Source: Berberis thunbergii (taxonomy: Eukaryota > Streptophyta > Magnoliopsida > Ranunculales > Berberidaceae). Taken from it: a stretch of 64,000 nucleotides of DNA. Under the pieces are notes generated by a model, which was not told the DNA's origin, did no database searches, and saw only the letters and a program-made list of their open reading frames with translations. The translations under genes were made by a program, and so were the position numbers. Where the stretch lies: contig QNQO01002100.1 in NCBI GenBank assembly GCA_003290165.1, positions 1 to 64,000 of the forward strand, read 5' to 3'. Positions 43,685-55,329 of the stretch are shown here, piece after piece (position 1 is the stretch's first letter; every line of letters begins with the position of its first letter).

Positions 43685-45290
43685 TGATGCGCTATTTTAG
43701 TAGCACACAACTTAATACCCTGCTTTGTGATTTGTAGTATAGAATAAGTAGGGATCGTTCTAGACCGGGGATTAGAGGGCGTGTTAATTACACTAATAAT
43801 AATTAAAATACAACTAACAACCTAATTAATTAAATAAAAGGGGATTGGATTTTCTAAATTAAATTATGAAAATAACTACGAAAATTAATGTAAAGATAAT
43901 AACTAAATAGATGACAAAGATGAGAAATTAGCTAAGGGTTTTATCTCCACACACCAAACATATGCTTATAAATTAATCTTCAATAATCACTTGCTAACTC
44001 GTGAGAGACAATGCTCAAGACTAACCGTGACCGCACTGCATTAATCTTATTATTTTTCCAAGTTCGTTGAATTAAACTAAGCGTCGCTTTCAAACTATTC
44101 TTATCATGCTATCTAAACAGGAATCGCAAGTTAAATAGCAATCTAAGATCATTAATTTTTGTGGAAAATATGAACACTGACTAGGCAATCACAAGTATGA
44201 TCAGCATCTTGTTCTTGCCTAGGTTTTTACTTAACCTTACCAACGTTCCTTGGTATTTACTACTTGTGAGTACAAAATCATAACAATAAGGTGAAACTCT
44301 CGTATACTCTAGCCCCAAATCCTAGCATGCTTACTAAGTTGGCCACTTTAACAAACATAAAAGGAAAAGTTCTTCTATAAAGCAGTTAAGCAAAACACAA
44401 TCACTTATAGCAAGGAAGATTAAATTCAATTAATTTATAAAGCACATGTTCGGGGTTTCGAATCCACCCCTAACTAAGAGGAGTTTAGCTAGACATATTA
44501 ATTATGTTCAAACTAAAATAAGTATAAAAGTTGAGTGATGAAACAAAACACTGATCCGTGGTGGTACTCAATGGAACTGTGGTGCAAATAGCGCAAAATA
44601 TCTTCCTTCCTCATTCACGCGAATTGCTCCTTCGGTCTGTTCCTCAGCTCCTTCGCCTTCCTCTCGCGAATTTCTTCCTTCTCTGCTTCTTCAGTTTCTC
44701 TGCTTCAGTGAGAAAAGGATGTGATGGGGATGGAGATGAGGGAGTCAGGCGAGAGAGGGATGAGGTGACTGTGGGTGTAAGGAAGACGACGAAGGTTGTC
44801 GAGAGGAGAAGGGGTCTGCGATAATGAGGGACAGAGAGAGAGGATTGAGACGAGGGTTTCGGTGCGAGGAGGTTGTAGATCGGTGGATGATGAACTGAGG
44901 ACGATGGCAAAGGTGAAGGAGGACGGTGATGATGGGTTCAGGGCGATGGCCTTGCTGCGGCGGTGGGTGACGGCGGCTAGGGTTTGTGAATGTGGATGGA
45001 TGATGAAAGTCGTGGATCAATGGTGTTGCTCGATGGGTCGATGGATGATCTCTCAAAGCCAGGTATGTCCCCTTTTTATTCTTGTTTTCTTCTGTCTGTG
45101 GTTTCCTTGTTTGTGTGAAGTCCTTGTGCAATTAGTATTCCTGAATTGCCAATTTGCTTCTATTTTAAAGTATTGTAATTGGAAACCTACACAAACATGA
45201 AAATAGCAATTAGTACCATAATTAACAAATAATAGCTAATAATACATATAGAAATATGGTACTAAAAATAGCATAATTATGCCCCTATCA
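43685..45290 (-). repeat. 3' LTR of Athila 2
   Basis: 1606 bp. Plus-strand ends are TGATGCGCTATT and GCCCCTATCA. On the minus strand it follows the polypurine run TGTGGGGGAATT. The GC-rich ORFs at 44558-45200 lie inside it and are not genes. Confidence 0.9.
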
Positions 45291-47136
45291 AATTCCCCCA
45301 CACTTATCTTTTGCTAGTCCTCGAGCAAATCTAAGAAACAAAAATAAAAGACTCAAATGACTCAATCTATACTTTCCAACATTTGTCTCAGAGATTTTCA
45401 ACGGATCATGACATGTTAAGATTCTTTGTAAACACGAGATTAAATCCACAACATTCGAAAATTAATACACGTTCATAGCAATGATATAAAAATTACAATT
45501 AAATCAATCCAAGTGACTGTGAAACTCAAGTGCGTGCCAAGAAGAATTAACCCCAAAAATCTCACTAGATACACTCCTTTCTTTTTCACTGATTGTTTGG
45601 TAAAATAGCTCTTCCTATTCTAGTTATATGTGAGTGGATTGATGTGAAAGGGAAACAAATAGCTCACATATGATATAACAAGAAATAATGGCATTTTTCT
45701 GACTTTTTTTTTTTTTTTTAGATATATGATCTCATGGAAAGAATGCTACTACTTGAATGCAAGAACTAGTGACACCATATGCTCATACCTCATTCGAATC
45801 TCCACATCGTGACATTGCAAGACACACTCAATCAAAAGGTCTTAATTCAGGTTGTAATGGGGCCAGGGGTCAAGGGAAAAGAAAGAACGGATATGAAGTT
45901 TTCAAAGGGCTTGAAGAAATTGTGAAAGCATGCAATAAGATTAGAGACATTAGCAAAGAATCATATGGTTTAAGATATAAGTGGGAAAATGACGAGGTGG
46001 TTCATTGATAATGAAGAGCTTCAGCAATTATTTTGTATCTATTGAAAAGAATTGAACTATCTGTATGGTACTGTAATACTGAATGGGTAAAGATAAGGAC
46101 TTGTATCCCTTTTGTAATAATTTTTTTTTTTTTTTCAAATTTTTTTTTTTTTTGCAACTCTTTCTTTTTGAACTGTCTACCACAAGGGTCTTCCCCCACA
46201 CTTGCTTTTCAACATACCTTGAACCACAATAAAGTATCTGCAAATCAAATTATGCTCCACTCGTTTTATTATGATAAAGAATGAGGGTAATGAAATAAAA
46301 GGCTTTATAACAGGCTCAATGGGGTTAACCTAAAGGAAAATATTATGGATCGGGCTAATTTGGCAATGGTGGAAACTAGGTGCCTTTATCATGTCAAGCA
46401 TGTCATGCAATTCAATATGATGCTTTGAACGAAATTAATACAAGTTCTAGTGTTTCATTCTTAATTTTGGAAGCAATTCAAGTGGCAACCAAAGCAAACA
46501 AAATTGAGATCATGCAACGAATTATTATTGACAAAAGAAATAAAAGATGACCTAACTAAAAACTCTCAAAATCAAAGGAACAATAGGCTCAAAACTCACA
46601 TATGGGTTAGAATGAGTTAAATTCAACTAAGCATGCTATGAGTACCAATTACTAAGTTGATTACATGTGAATTTGCATATAATAACCATAAATAAGCATT
46701 AACCAAAGAATAATATTAGATTTTAAATCATGTTTATAAATCATCTTAAAGTCATGTAATTAAAAACCAAATCTCATCATTGTGTTGGAAAGTATCCTAA
46801 GACTCAAAACAACTAATATTTATTTATTTTTATTTTATTTTTTATTTTTATTTTTGACACTAATACCAACAAAGAAAATAAAAACCAACAAATTTTTTTT
46901 TTTTTTCAAAATATTCAAAATAAAACAATGTTTTGTTCCCCCACACTTAAACCTAACATTGTCCTCAATGTTAATAGATTATAGCACATGCAATGAAAGA
47001 TTTAAACGCGGAAAAACAAACTATTAACAAACAAAAACAACGAAAATAAAATAAAATGATAAAGAAAGCAAATCTGATTGGGTTGCCTCCCAAGAAGCGC
47101 TTGTCTTAACGTCGTGCAGCCTGACAGTATCTCCAA
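45291..47136 (-). other. Athila 2 spacer between integrase tail and 3' LTR
   Basis: AT-rich, with homopolymer runs (T-runs near 45708, 46128, 46143 and 46896). It starts at the LTR side with TTGCTAGTCCTCGAGCAAA, shared with Athila 1. No env-like ORF is recognisable. Confidence 0.6.
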
Positions 47137-47682
47137 TTAATCCTCAGAATAAGTGGGAACATGGAGTGATACGTCCTCCACGCCATGCTCCACAAATGAC
47201 TCATAATAGGGCTTAAGTCGATGATGTTTCACTTTAAACTCCTTTCCGGTTGTGACACTCTTAATCTGTATAGGACCATGAGGAAAAACATTAGTAACAA
47301 TAAAAGGACCAACCCATTCAGAACGTAACTTACCAGTTCTAAGACATGATTGGAAAAGCAAGACTTTCATTCCAATGACAAAAGTATTTCCATGGATCAT
47401 CTGATCATGAAAAACTATAGTGTTCTCCTTATAATTGCTTTTACTATCATAAGCCTCATCCTGAATCCTTTCAAGCTCATTCAACTGAAATTTCTTCCGC
47501 TTCTTTGTGTCATAGGGAACTCCATTGCTCTCATATCCAACGGCAGTAGTGATGTTGGTCTCAAGTTCATCCTCATTTTTGAGGTCTGACAATTTCTGGG
47601 CCAAATTGTCATTCACATTAATAAAAAAAACAAGAATGATTTTTATCAGGATATCTCGTGGCTTCAAAGATATTGAAGCCAA
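47137..47682 (-). pseudogene. Athila 2 protease-linker/integrase-tail fusion ORF
   Basis: Reading down from about 47620: INVNDNLAQKLSDLKNEDEL is the linker normally between protease and RT. At about 47515 the frame passes directly into YDTKKRKKFQLNELERIQDEA, LRSEWVGPFIVTNVFPHG and HHRLKPYYESF, the integrase C-terminal region. The RT, RNase H and integrase core are deleted, and the frame stays open across the junction. The protease end lies one frame over, so a frameshift near 47700 precedes it. Confidence 0.85.
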
Positions 47683-47706
47683 TCACATCACCATCAAATT
47701 CCATGG

Positions 47707-49838
47707 TCAGTTTCCCCGCATGTACATCAATATTTGTCTTCGCAGTTTCATGAAGGGGCGCCCTAAAAGAAGAGGCAAAGGTGCTGAAAATTCCGAATCT
47801 TCCATCTCAAGCACATAGAAATCTGCTGGGAATATCAAATGGTTAACCTGCACTAACACATCTTCCAACAAACCTTGAGGATATGCATTAGAACGGTCAG
47901 CCAATTGAATAATAACACCATCATTTTTTAATTTCCCCAGATTCATAGATCGATAAATAGAATACGGCATAACATTAATTGAAGCACCTAAGTCTAACAT
48001 TGCATTTTCAATTTTAGTATTACCGATAACACAAGGGATAGTGAAACTACCTGGATCCTTACACTTCGGTGGCAATTTCCTTTGAAGAACTGCGGAGACA
48101 TTCTCACTTACCTTAACTACCTCTCCGTCTCGAAGACGTCTCTTTGTTGTGCAAAGCTCCTTCAAAAATTTTGCATACTTAGGCACTTGCTTAATAGCAT
48201 CAAGAAGCGGAATATTGACTTGGACTTTTCGGAAGGTTTCCAAAATTTCCTTATCTTGTTCATCTTTCCTAGATTTGGCAAACCTACCTAGAAAAGGCAC
48301 AAAAGGTGGAACAAGATTAGCAGAAACTGAATTTGAAATACTCACCTTATTACCTTGGAGTTCTGGTTTTTCAATGATGGATGGATCATCCTTCTGTAAC
48401 TCAGCTTTCTTATTTTGACTCTTTTTAGGGACTATTGGCTCATTCTCAATCTGCCTACCACTCCTCAATGTAATTGCTTTTGCAGTTTCAAACCTGCCCT
48501 TCGGATTTGGAGTGGTAGAATTAGGAAGTTTTCCTTGCTCACGAATTTGTCCAATAAACTCAGCTATTTGTCCCATCTGTAGCTTCAAATCTGCTATATC
48601 TTTTGCTTGATTCTGCTGAGAAATAGTTAATGATTTCAGTATCTCATCATAATTAAGCGGCATACCTGAATTGTGCTGAGGTGGTTCAGGTGGTCCTTGA
48701 AAGAAACCAGGGGGTGGTCGATTCGAAGTCTGTTGTTGAGGTTGTTCTGAATTTCTCCATCCAAAACTGGGGTGATTTCTCCAACCTTCATTGTAGGTGT
48801 TCGAATAAGGATTATTCCTATAGTGATTTTGCCCCTGAAAACCTATTGCATTGACATTCTCCCAACCGCCATTATCAATCAGTTGAGGACATTGATCAGA
48901 TGGATGTCCTGGCTTTGTACACACGCCACAAACCTGTGCAACTCCTAGCATATTCGGCTTCCCTAGGGCCTGAGTCACAAGTGAGGTAAGATTAGCCATT
49001 TGAGCTTCCAAACTAGAATTAGTACTTACCTCATTGACTTGGCGTGAAGGCTCTCCAATTCCTTCATACTGCTGGGCATTTAAGGCTCGGTTTGCAATCA
49101 AAGTTTTTGCTGCTGCTGGAGTTTTATCAACCAAAGCTCCTCCTGCCGCTGCATCTAACATCTGTCGCTCAAGAGGAAGCAATCCCTCATAAAAGTATTG
49201 AATCAGGAGCTCCTCCTTCATCTGATGCTGCGGCATGATGCTATGAGAGTTTTGAAACGCTCATAGTAAGCCGGATATGATTCTCCTGGACCTTGCTGTA
49301 TACCACTGATTTTCTTCCTCAATAAGATAATTTTGAAAGTTGGGAAGAATTTCTCTAGAAACACCTTCTTCATGCTTTCCCAAGAATATACTGTTCCGGA
49401 AGGTAGTTCATAGAGCCAATCCTTAGCCCTATCAATCAGAGAAAAGGGGAATGCTCTCAACTTTAGAATGTTTTCATCCACATTTATTGGAGTCATACTG
49501 GAGCATACTATTTCAAATTCCTTTAAATGTTTATTTGGATCCTCCATGGAAAGACCATGATACTTCGGAATATGATGAAGTAGGCTAGATTTCAGCTCGA
49601 ATGACTCAGTCTTGCCCTGCGCGGCTAATGGGTACTGAATGCACAAGGGTGCGGCATTGTCCAAGGTGGATGCCGAAAGTTCTTTAATAGATCTATTATC
49701 TCCCATGTCGAACTCTTCAGATTCTGATTCAAAGCTAGATGTTTGTAGTTCTTTTGTTTCTCTTCTTCGTCTTCTAAATGTTTTCTCAGGCTCTGAATCG
49801 TATTCTACCAAGTTTTCGCTGGATCTCCTATTGTACAT
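47707..49838 (-). pseudogene. Athila 2 Gag-protease, one frameshift
   Basis: Frame 49838-49218 holds the Gag N-terminus and capsid: YDSEPEKTFRRRRRE, FELKSSLLHHIPKYHGLSME, PFSLIDRAKDWLYELPSG, KVFLEKFFPTFK, GESYPAYYERFK. A frameshift at about 49220-49236 leads to frame 49236-47707 (509 residues). This has QYFYEGLLPLERQMLDAAAGG, a CCHC zinc knuckle (CGVCTKPGHPSDQC) and a retropepsin with DLGASINVMPYSIYRSMNLG and LGRPFM. DLGAS is the normal Athila active site. Only an indel or two separate this from an open Gag-Pro. Confidence 0.9.
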
Positions 49839-49940
49839 AAACTAGTACCTGAAATAAAGAAAGAAAGAAAAAAGAAAAAAAATCAATAAAAATAAAAAAT
49901 AAATAAATAAAAACTAATTAAGTAATCAACAACTTTTCTA

Positions 49941-49960
49941 ATCCCCGGCAACGGCGCCAA
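49941..49960 (-). other. Athila 2 primer-binding site
   Basis: On the minus strand TTGGCGCCGTTGCCGGGGAT lies just after the 5' LTR. It is the standard Athila primer site, described in the family as tRNA-Asp primed. It fixes the orientation. Confidence 0.9.
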
Positions 49961-49964
49961 AAAT

Positions 49965-50976
49965 TGATGCGCTATTTTAGTAGCACACAACTTAATACCC
50001 TGCTTTGTGATTTGTAGTATAGAATAAGTAGGGATCGTTCTAGACCGGGGATTAGAGGGCGTGTTAATTACACTAATAATAATTAAAATACAACTAACAA
50101 CCTAATTAATTAAATAAAAGGGGATTGGATTTTCTAAATTAAATTATGAAAATAACTACGAAAATTAATGTAAAGATAATAAACTAAATAGATGACAAAG
50201 ATGAGAAATTAGCTAAGGGTTTTATCTCCACACACCAAACATATGCTTATAAATTAATCTTCAATAATCACTTGCTAACTCGTGAGAGACAATGCTCAAG
50301 ACTAACCGTGACCGCACTGCATTAATCTTATTATTTTTCCAAGTTCGTTGAATTAAACTAAGCGTCGCTTTCAAACTATTCTTATCATGCTATCTAAACA
50401 GGAATCGCAAGTTAAATAGCAATCTAAGATCATTAATTTTTGTGGAAAATATGAACACTGACTAGGCAATCACAAGTATGATCAGCATCTTGTTCTTGCC
50501 TAGGTTTTTACTTAACCTTACAAACGTTCCTTGGTATTTACTACTTGTGAGTACAAAATCATAACAATAAGGTGAAACTCTCATATACTCTAGCCCCAAA
50601 TCCTAGCATGCTTACTAAGTTGGCCACCTTAACAAACATAAAAGGAAAAGTTCTTCTATAAAGCAGTTAAGCAAAACACAATCACTTATAGCAAGGAAGA
50701 TTAAATTCAATTAATTTATAAAGCACATGTTCGGGGTTTCGAATCCACCCCTAACTAAGAGGAGTTTAGCTAGACATATTAATTATGTTCAAATAGTAAT
50801 CCATAATCAATAATCAAACTAAAATAAGTATAAAAGTTGAGTGATGAAACAAAACACTGATCCGTGGTGGTACTCAATGGAACTGTGGTGCAAATAGCGC
50901 AAAATATCTTCCTTCCTCCTTCACGCGAATTGCTCCTTCGGTCTGTTCCTCAGCTCCTTCGCCTTCCTCTCGCGAA
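49965..50976 (-). repeat. 5' LTR remnant of Athila 2
   Basis: Matches 43685-44672 closely, with a 24-bp extra segment near 50796 and about six other small differences. Identity stops after CTCTCGCGAA at 50976. Confidence 0.9.
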
Positions 50977-51250
50977 CCATGGTCGCCGAATCCTTTCGTC
51001 CCAAACTTGAAGCTTGCTCCATGCGGGCGTAGATGGTTTGGAAGGTGGGAGCCTAGTCAATCCCGAACTGATGTCGACGGCTCGCCATGGGATCATCGCA
51101 CTTCAACATACCATGATCGCCGAATTCTCACCTCCCAAACCTGTAATCTGCTCTGCGCATGTATAGATGATTCAGAAGGTGGAAGCCCAGTCAGCCCCGA
51201 TTGATGTCAACGACTCGCCATGCGACCACTGCTCCCTCTCAAAATAGCGG
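50977..51250 (+). repeat. Two diverged tandem units in the Tat spacer
   Basis: Units start at about 50978 (ACCATGGTCGCCGAAT) and 51110 (ACCATGATCGCCGAAT), with shared CAAAC, TGAAGCTTGCTC/TGTAATCTGCTC, GAAGGTGG and GCCATG phrases. The period is about 130 bp. GCGGTCGCCGG near 51246 may start a third. Confidence 0.65.
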
Positions 51251-51966
51251 TCGCCGGTATAAATTATAGCTCAAACAACATCTTCACACTCACATAGGCT
51301 GACGTTCTATTATGAGCAATGGCCACTTGAGCCAACTTAGAAATCAACCCACTGACATGGGACAGACGCTATTGGAATGTTAGCCTGAGCTCATGAAACC
51401 TAACTCAGGACAAACATTCAGCTTAAAGGCAATGCATGTGCTCGGTTACCATAGTTCACTCATACCAACAACAGCACCAACAGCTAGATATGCAGCTTAA
51501 GTCTCCAATGGCTTACCTTGAGGATGAACTACGACCTGGGTAACGTAGCCCACTGCCAAACCATCCACAGAACACCGACTATTGGATGTAACCGAGTGAT
51601 AGTGACCATGAGACCTCACAGAAGAACATGCCATAATCATTCGCGACATACATGGTCAACCTCTCAACAGCAGACAGACCACTCGGCTTCCTGCTAACCC
51701 AACCAGACCTGTGTCAAAGTAAAACGACAAGGCAAAATGAAAAGCGCACGACAGGGAGACCGAACATAATGAAGGTACAAGGTGTGCTCAAAATAAACTT
51801 ATTTTCATTAACAGTTGAAACATAAAAAGTACAAGTGTACAAAATCTACTCCTCATCAGGAGGGTGTACAGATACAGGAGAACTAAGCTTAACAAGGGAA
51901 GGAGCAGGAGTTGCGTTCGGATGCGCCTCAATCTGAGCATCATGATCCGGATTGCCCTATTTTTTT
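51251..51966 (+). other. Tat spacer, no recognised gene
   Basis: No domain is seen on either strand. Confidence 0.5.
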
Positions 51967-54325
51967 TTATGACGTAGAGACCACTCCGAAGTCTGCGTAA
52001 GACATCATCTTATAATAAGCAAGGTCCCATTCTGGATGCTCTTCCTTTATCAGTGCCAGCAATTCTAATATCACATGCACGGTCAAACGAAATTCACACT
52101 TGCCTTGCGCATTGAGAAGTTTTTCCTCGCGCACTCTTGCTTCAACAAGTACATGCTCAAATAGCTCCAACTTGTCGGTCAGTGCATCAATCTTGTCGGT
52201 CAGTGCATCAATCTATGACTGCTCCGTAGCCAGGCTACTTTTAACTGTGGTGAGCTCATGTTACTCCAGACGAAGCTGGTCTTCAGTTTTCCTCGCTTCC
52301 CGAGCGTTGAATTCCACGTCGGCCTCTAACTACTGTTTCTAGGCAACCCACTTAGCCTATTTCATGGTGTTCTCTTCATCAAAAGACTGCAACTTAGAAC
52401 ACATTTTTATTCAGTTTCTCGTGCAACCTCTAGATCACAGTGGATCAGATCCAACTCTTGCTTGAATATGTCCCTCACGGACACCACCTCTACTAAATTA
52501 GACTCGAGGGCTTCCAGACGAACCCTCTGAGTCTCGGAGACAACAATTGACTATTTCAGCTTCTTTTCCTCAATTTGCTTCCTCAGCAGCTCAATTTCAA
52601 AAAGTGCATCAGAATACAATTTATGCATAGTTGAAAAAGCACGCTCCATGGTGTACACCCTCTCACGAGTCACCTCAACTTCCGTCCCAGTGACAACCAC
52701 TTGGTTCAAATGAGACATCACCAGCATAATATGCTTCAAACTCTTATCCATAAGCCTTTCTAGCGTATTCTCCTAGGGCTTCGGAACGTGGTACATCAGC
52801 CAGCTGTAGCGCCTGCTTATGTGCTTTCTCGAAGCATAGTCAACGTCAACCTCTTGGTGCCAGGCCTGGTTGCTCATATTCACTAAGTTCGGAGCAAACA
52901 AACTTATCCGCGAATCCGGATGGAGTTCTCTCGGATGCGGAATTACGCCAACACAGCCCTTTGTAGTTTCGATTGTACCCAGGCTCTCATCCACAACCTT
53001 CATTTGTCACCAGCAACCGACCATTTATTACGAGACGACTCAGCGGAACCCCAAAGAAGAGAGTTGTCCAACAGACTCCATCACCCTGACTTAGGCCTAG
53101 AACAAAATAGGGGACATTGCGGACTATAGAAGGATGGCACGCACTACCATGACTATTGTCGGACGATCCATCGGTGGAACGATTGAACTATGGGACCTTA
53201 GGCAAATCCTTATCAGAACCTTCCAGCAAAACAATTTTGGATTTGTCAGCACTAGTAGAAGTCGCCACCGCAGCCAACATCAACTTCTCGCTCAAAGCTT
53301 CTACCTACTCGGTACTCAGCTTCGATGCATCCTCAGCCCTTGCTAATCGCAGGTGGTCATTCTCCCAGCCAGATACTTCAGCCTCGCCCTGGTAGGCTGG
53401 TCAAGTTCACTATTCTCCCTCGCTGTAGCAAATTGTTTGGGAGTCGGCTCAATCCCAGTGTGAGACCTCTTCAAGCGTCTTAGAAAGCCCTACGTGTCAG
53501 ACAAAGCAGGAACCTTAACTTTGGAAGCCCTCCTCTTTCTGGAATGGGTTCCACCTTCAGACTTAACTTTCAGCATTCAGTAAAGAGTGTAGCCACGTGC
53601 TAGTTGACCCACAACCCACTGTGGCTGAAGTTAGTAGGACATATAGCGCCCTCCACCCTCATCCGAAGCATGTCGTAGAACGCCTTCAAAGTATCTTGCT
53701 CTTCTAGAGAAAGAGGAACGGTGGGGAACCTCGCTACAAACAAACACATGCAATGATTAGCATATAATCGACGCCACGAAATCAAAGAGTGAAGCTATAC
53801 TTACGAAATGGCTTGACCTCCTGCTCAAGCGGGCGATTATTGAACTTGAAGTACTTCAAATCTAAAGGAGCCAATAACAATATTTCTGTCAGATCTTGAA
53901 GTCATCCGACAACTTCCCGAAACAAGCTGGCGATGTCATCTTGCAAACGCGTGATCATTCAGCCAAGGATAAGTCAGTAACTAGATCACCCGTAGTCATG
54001 TGGACGCCAACATCCTTCACTCTGATCAAAATAAGAAGGATAATCCTGTACCCATTCGGTACCAACTGGGCAAGAGGGATTGGCAAAGAAATCCAAGAAA
54101 CCCTAAATCTCATCTAGAACAGGAAAACAGACTCCAGTTTGAAGTATCCAGGGTGCAAACAGATGAAACCTTCCGGAGTAAACATCGGCATCTGATCATC
54201 ATTCAGTTGAGGACCCCGAACGTCCTTCAAATTTCAGCAAGGCTCAACTCGGAAACTGACCTATTTTCAAATAACTCGAGGCCCTTGGCTAGAAGCTCAT
54301 CATCGAGTTGGTTTTGGCGAGCCAT
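51967..54325 (-). pseudogene. Antisense ORF of the Tat element (PF04195-like), degenerate
   Basis: The likely start is the ATG at 54325 (MARQNQLDDELLAKGLELFE). Further fragments in shifting frames are MFTPEGFICLHPGYFKL, LAQLVPNGYRI and PLDLKYFKFNNRPLEQEVKPF. They resemble the 'putative gypsy type transposon' domain (PF04195), which plant Tat-type elements carry. Then come FPTVPLSLEEQDTLKAFYDM (53785-53600), a coiled-coil-like segment (52751-52551) and a C-terminal piece FRLTVHVILELLALIKEEHPEWDLAYYKM (52170-51967). The gene is opposite to gag and sits upstream of the 3' LTR. Many stops. The function of the family is unknown. Confidence 0.7.
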
Positions 54326-54576
54326 AAAAAAGGTGAATAAGTTTTCAATCAAAAGATGAACAGAGCAGAATCTCTAAAAGCAAATAAATGGAAGAGTCGA
54401 TCTCTGCAGAAAGAAAAATCTAAATAGGGATTGGCTTCCCGCTTCTTTTCCACTGAACCAACACACACTTAATTAATGAAGTGTGTGGCTCAAGCAACGA
54501 TTCAAACTCAATCATTATGAGCGGCGTATTTTTTCAAGAAGTGACTTAGTAAACTGATACAATGGCCAACTAACTC

Positions 54577-54588
54577 GGGGGGAGTAGC
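54577..54588 (+). other. Tat polypurine tract
   Basis: GGGGGGAGTAGC directly precedes the 3' LTR start TGATAATACACC. Confidence 0.85.
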
Positions 54589-55266
54589 TGATAATACACC
54601 AAAATGACTTCTTTTCTACACCGTACATGTGTCATGATGATCTTGAGAAATAACAGGCCCAAGCGTCAGCCCAACATTGATCCGGCCCAAGCGGTTTCAA
54701 GCCCGTATAGTGCAGTCCGCCAGACGAACCCAATCATTACAGTCTGCTAAGCCCACGTGTCTCACAATTATCCCCAATACCCGTAAGCCCTACTAAGGCA
54801 AGTATCTCGTGGATTAGCTTCGGACAGGCAAGACAACAACACTTAGCTTCCAACTAGGAAGCAACTATCAGAGCATACGTCGCACATGGAAACTTCTATC
54901 TATGGACAACACTCTGATTGGAAATTATCTTTCGCGTATCTAGGAGCACAAGTCTAACAGGAAAACTTCCCTTCACAGCACAACTCCTAATTAGAGAAGG
55001 ATTTCCACAAAAATCTTCTTCCTTAATCTACGCCACTGATGGCCTGGTCGAACAAGGACTCCAGCATTATAAATAAGATATGAGGTTGGTAAGCTAAGGT
55101 ACGCTACCAATTCCTTGTTTACATCATTATGCCCTCCTCAGATCCATGTCTGACTTTAGCATCTGAGTGTCATCGGCCACCACAACGGTGGTCTAAGGCT
55201 CACGCACATTTCTTGTGCAGGTAAGCAGGTCAAGGTCAAAACAGGGAGTGAAAATTGACTGCATCA
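54589..55266 (+). repeat. 3' LTR of the Tat element
   Basis: 678 bp, TGATAATACACC to GACTGCATCA, followed by the ATAGT duplication. It has diverged considerably from the 5' LTR, as expected for an old insertion. A TATA-like TTATAAATAAG lies near 55066. Confidence 0.92.
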
Positions 55267-55329
55267 ATAGTCATCCATTTATTGTAGTTGGTTGACAGGA
55301 AATAATGCATGGTTAAGTAGCAATTGAAA

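Larger units (their letters stand above)
43685..50976 (-). mobile_element. Athila 2: young, internally deleted Ty3/gypsy element
   Basis: On the minus strand: 5' LTR remnant (50976-49965), primer site, gag-protease (49838-47707), an ORF that joins the protease-RT linker to the integrase C-terminus (47682-47137), a spacer and the 3' LTR (45290-43685). RT, RNase H and the integrase core are absent. It sits in the RT of Athila 1. The 5' LTR is cut at about 50976, where Tat sequence resumes, so the right end was lost with half of Athila 1. The LTRs share about 1 kb with only a handful of differences. Confidence 0.88.
30843..55266 (+). mobile_element. Tat-lineage Ty3/gypsy element hosting a nest of insertions
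   Basis: The LTRs at 30843-33036 (split) and 54589-55266 lie between identical 5-bp duplications ATAGT (30838-30842 and 55267-55271), which proves they belong to one insertion. Own sequence: 5' LTR, primer site, gag (33200-34600), protease (34661-35230), spacer to 37129, then from 50977 a repeat-containing spacer, an antisense ORF and a polypurine tract. No RT, RNase H or integrase is found between protease and antisense ORF, so it is non-autonomous. Inserted in it are a solo LTR (31361-32867) and the two Athila elements (37130-50976). Confidence 0.9.

Noticed and set aside
44558..45200. ORFs of 88-134 residues on both strands
   Set aside because: They are inside the Athila 2 3' LTR; the same sequence is partly repeated in the 5' LTR remnant, with no conserved protein.
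54000..54359. 119-residue plus-strand ORF near the Tat 3' end
   Set aside because: The minus strand carries the PF04195-like antisense gene here; the plus frame is its shadow and has no motif.
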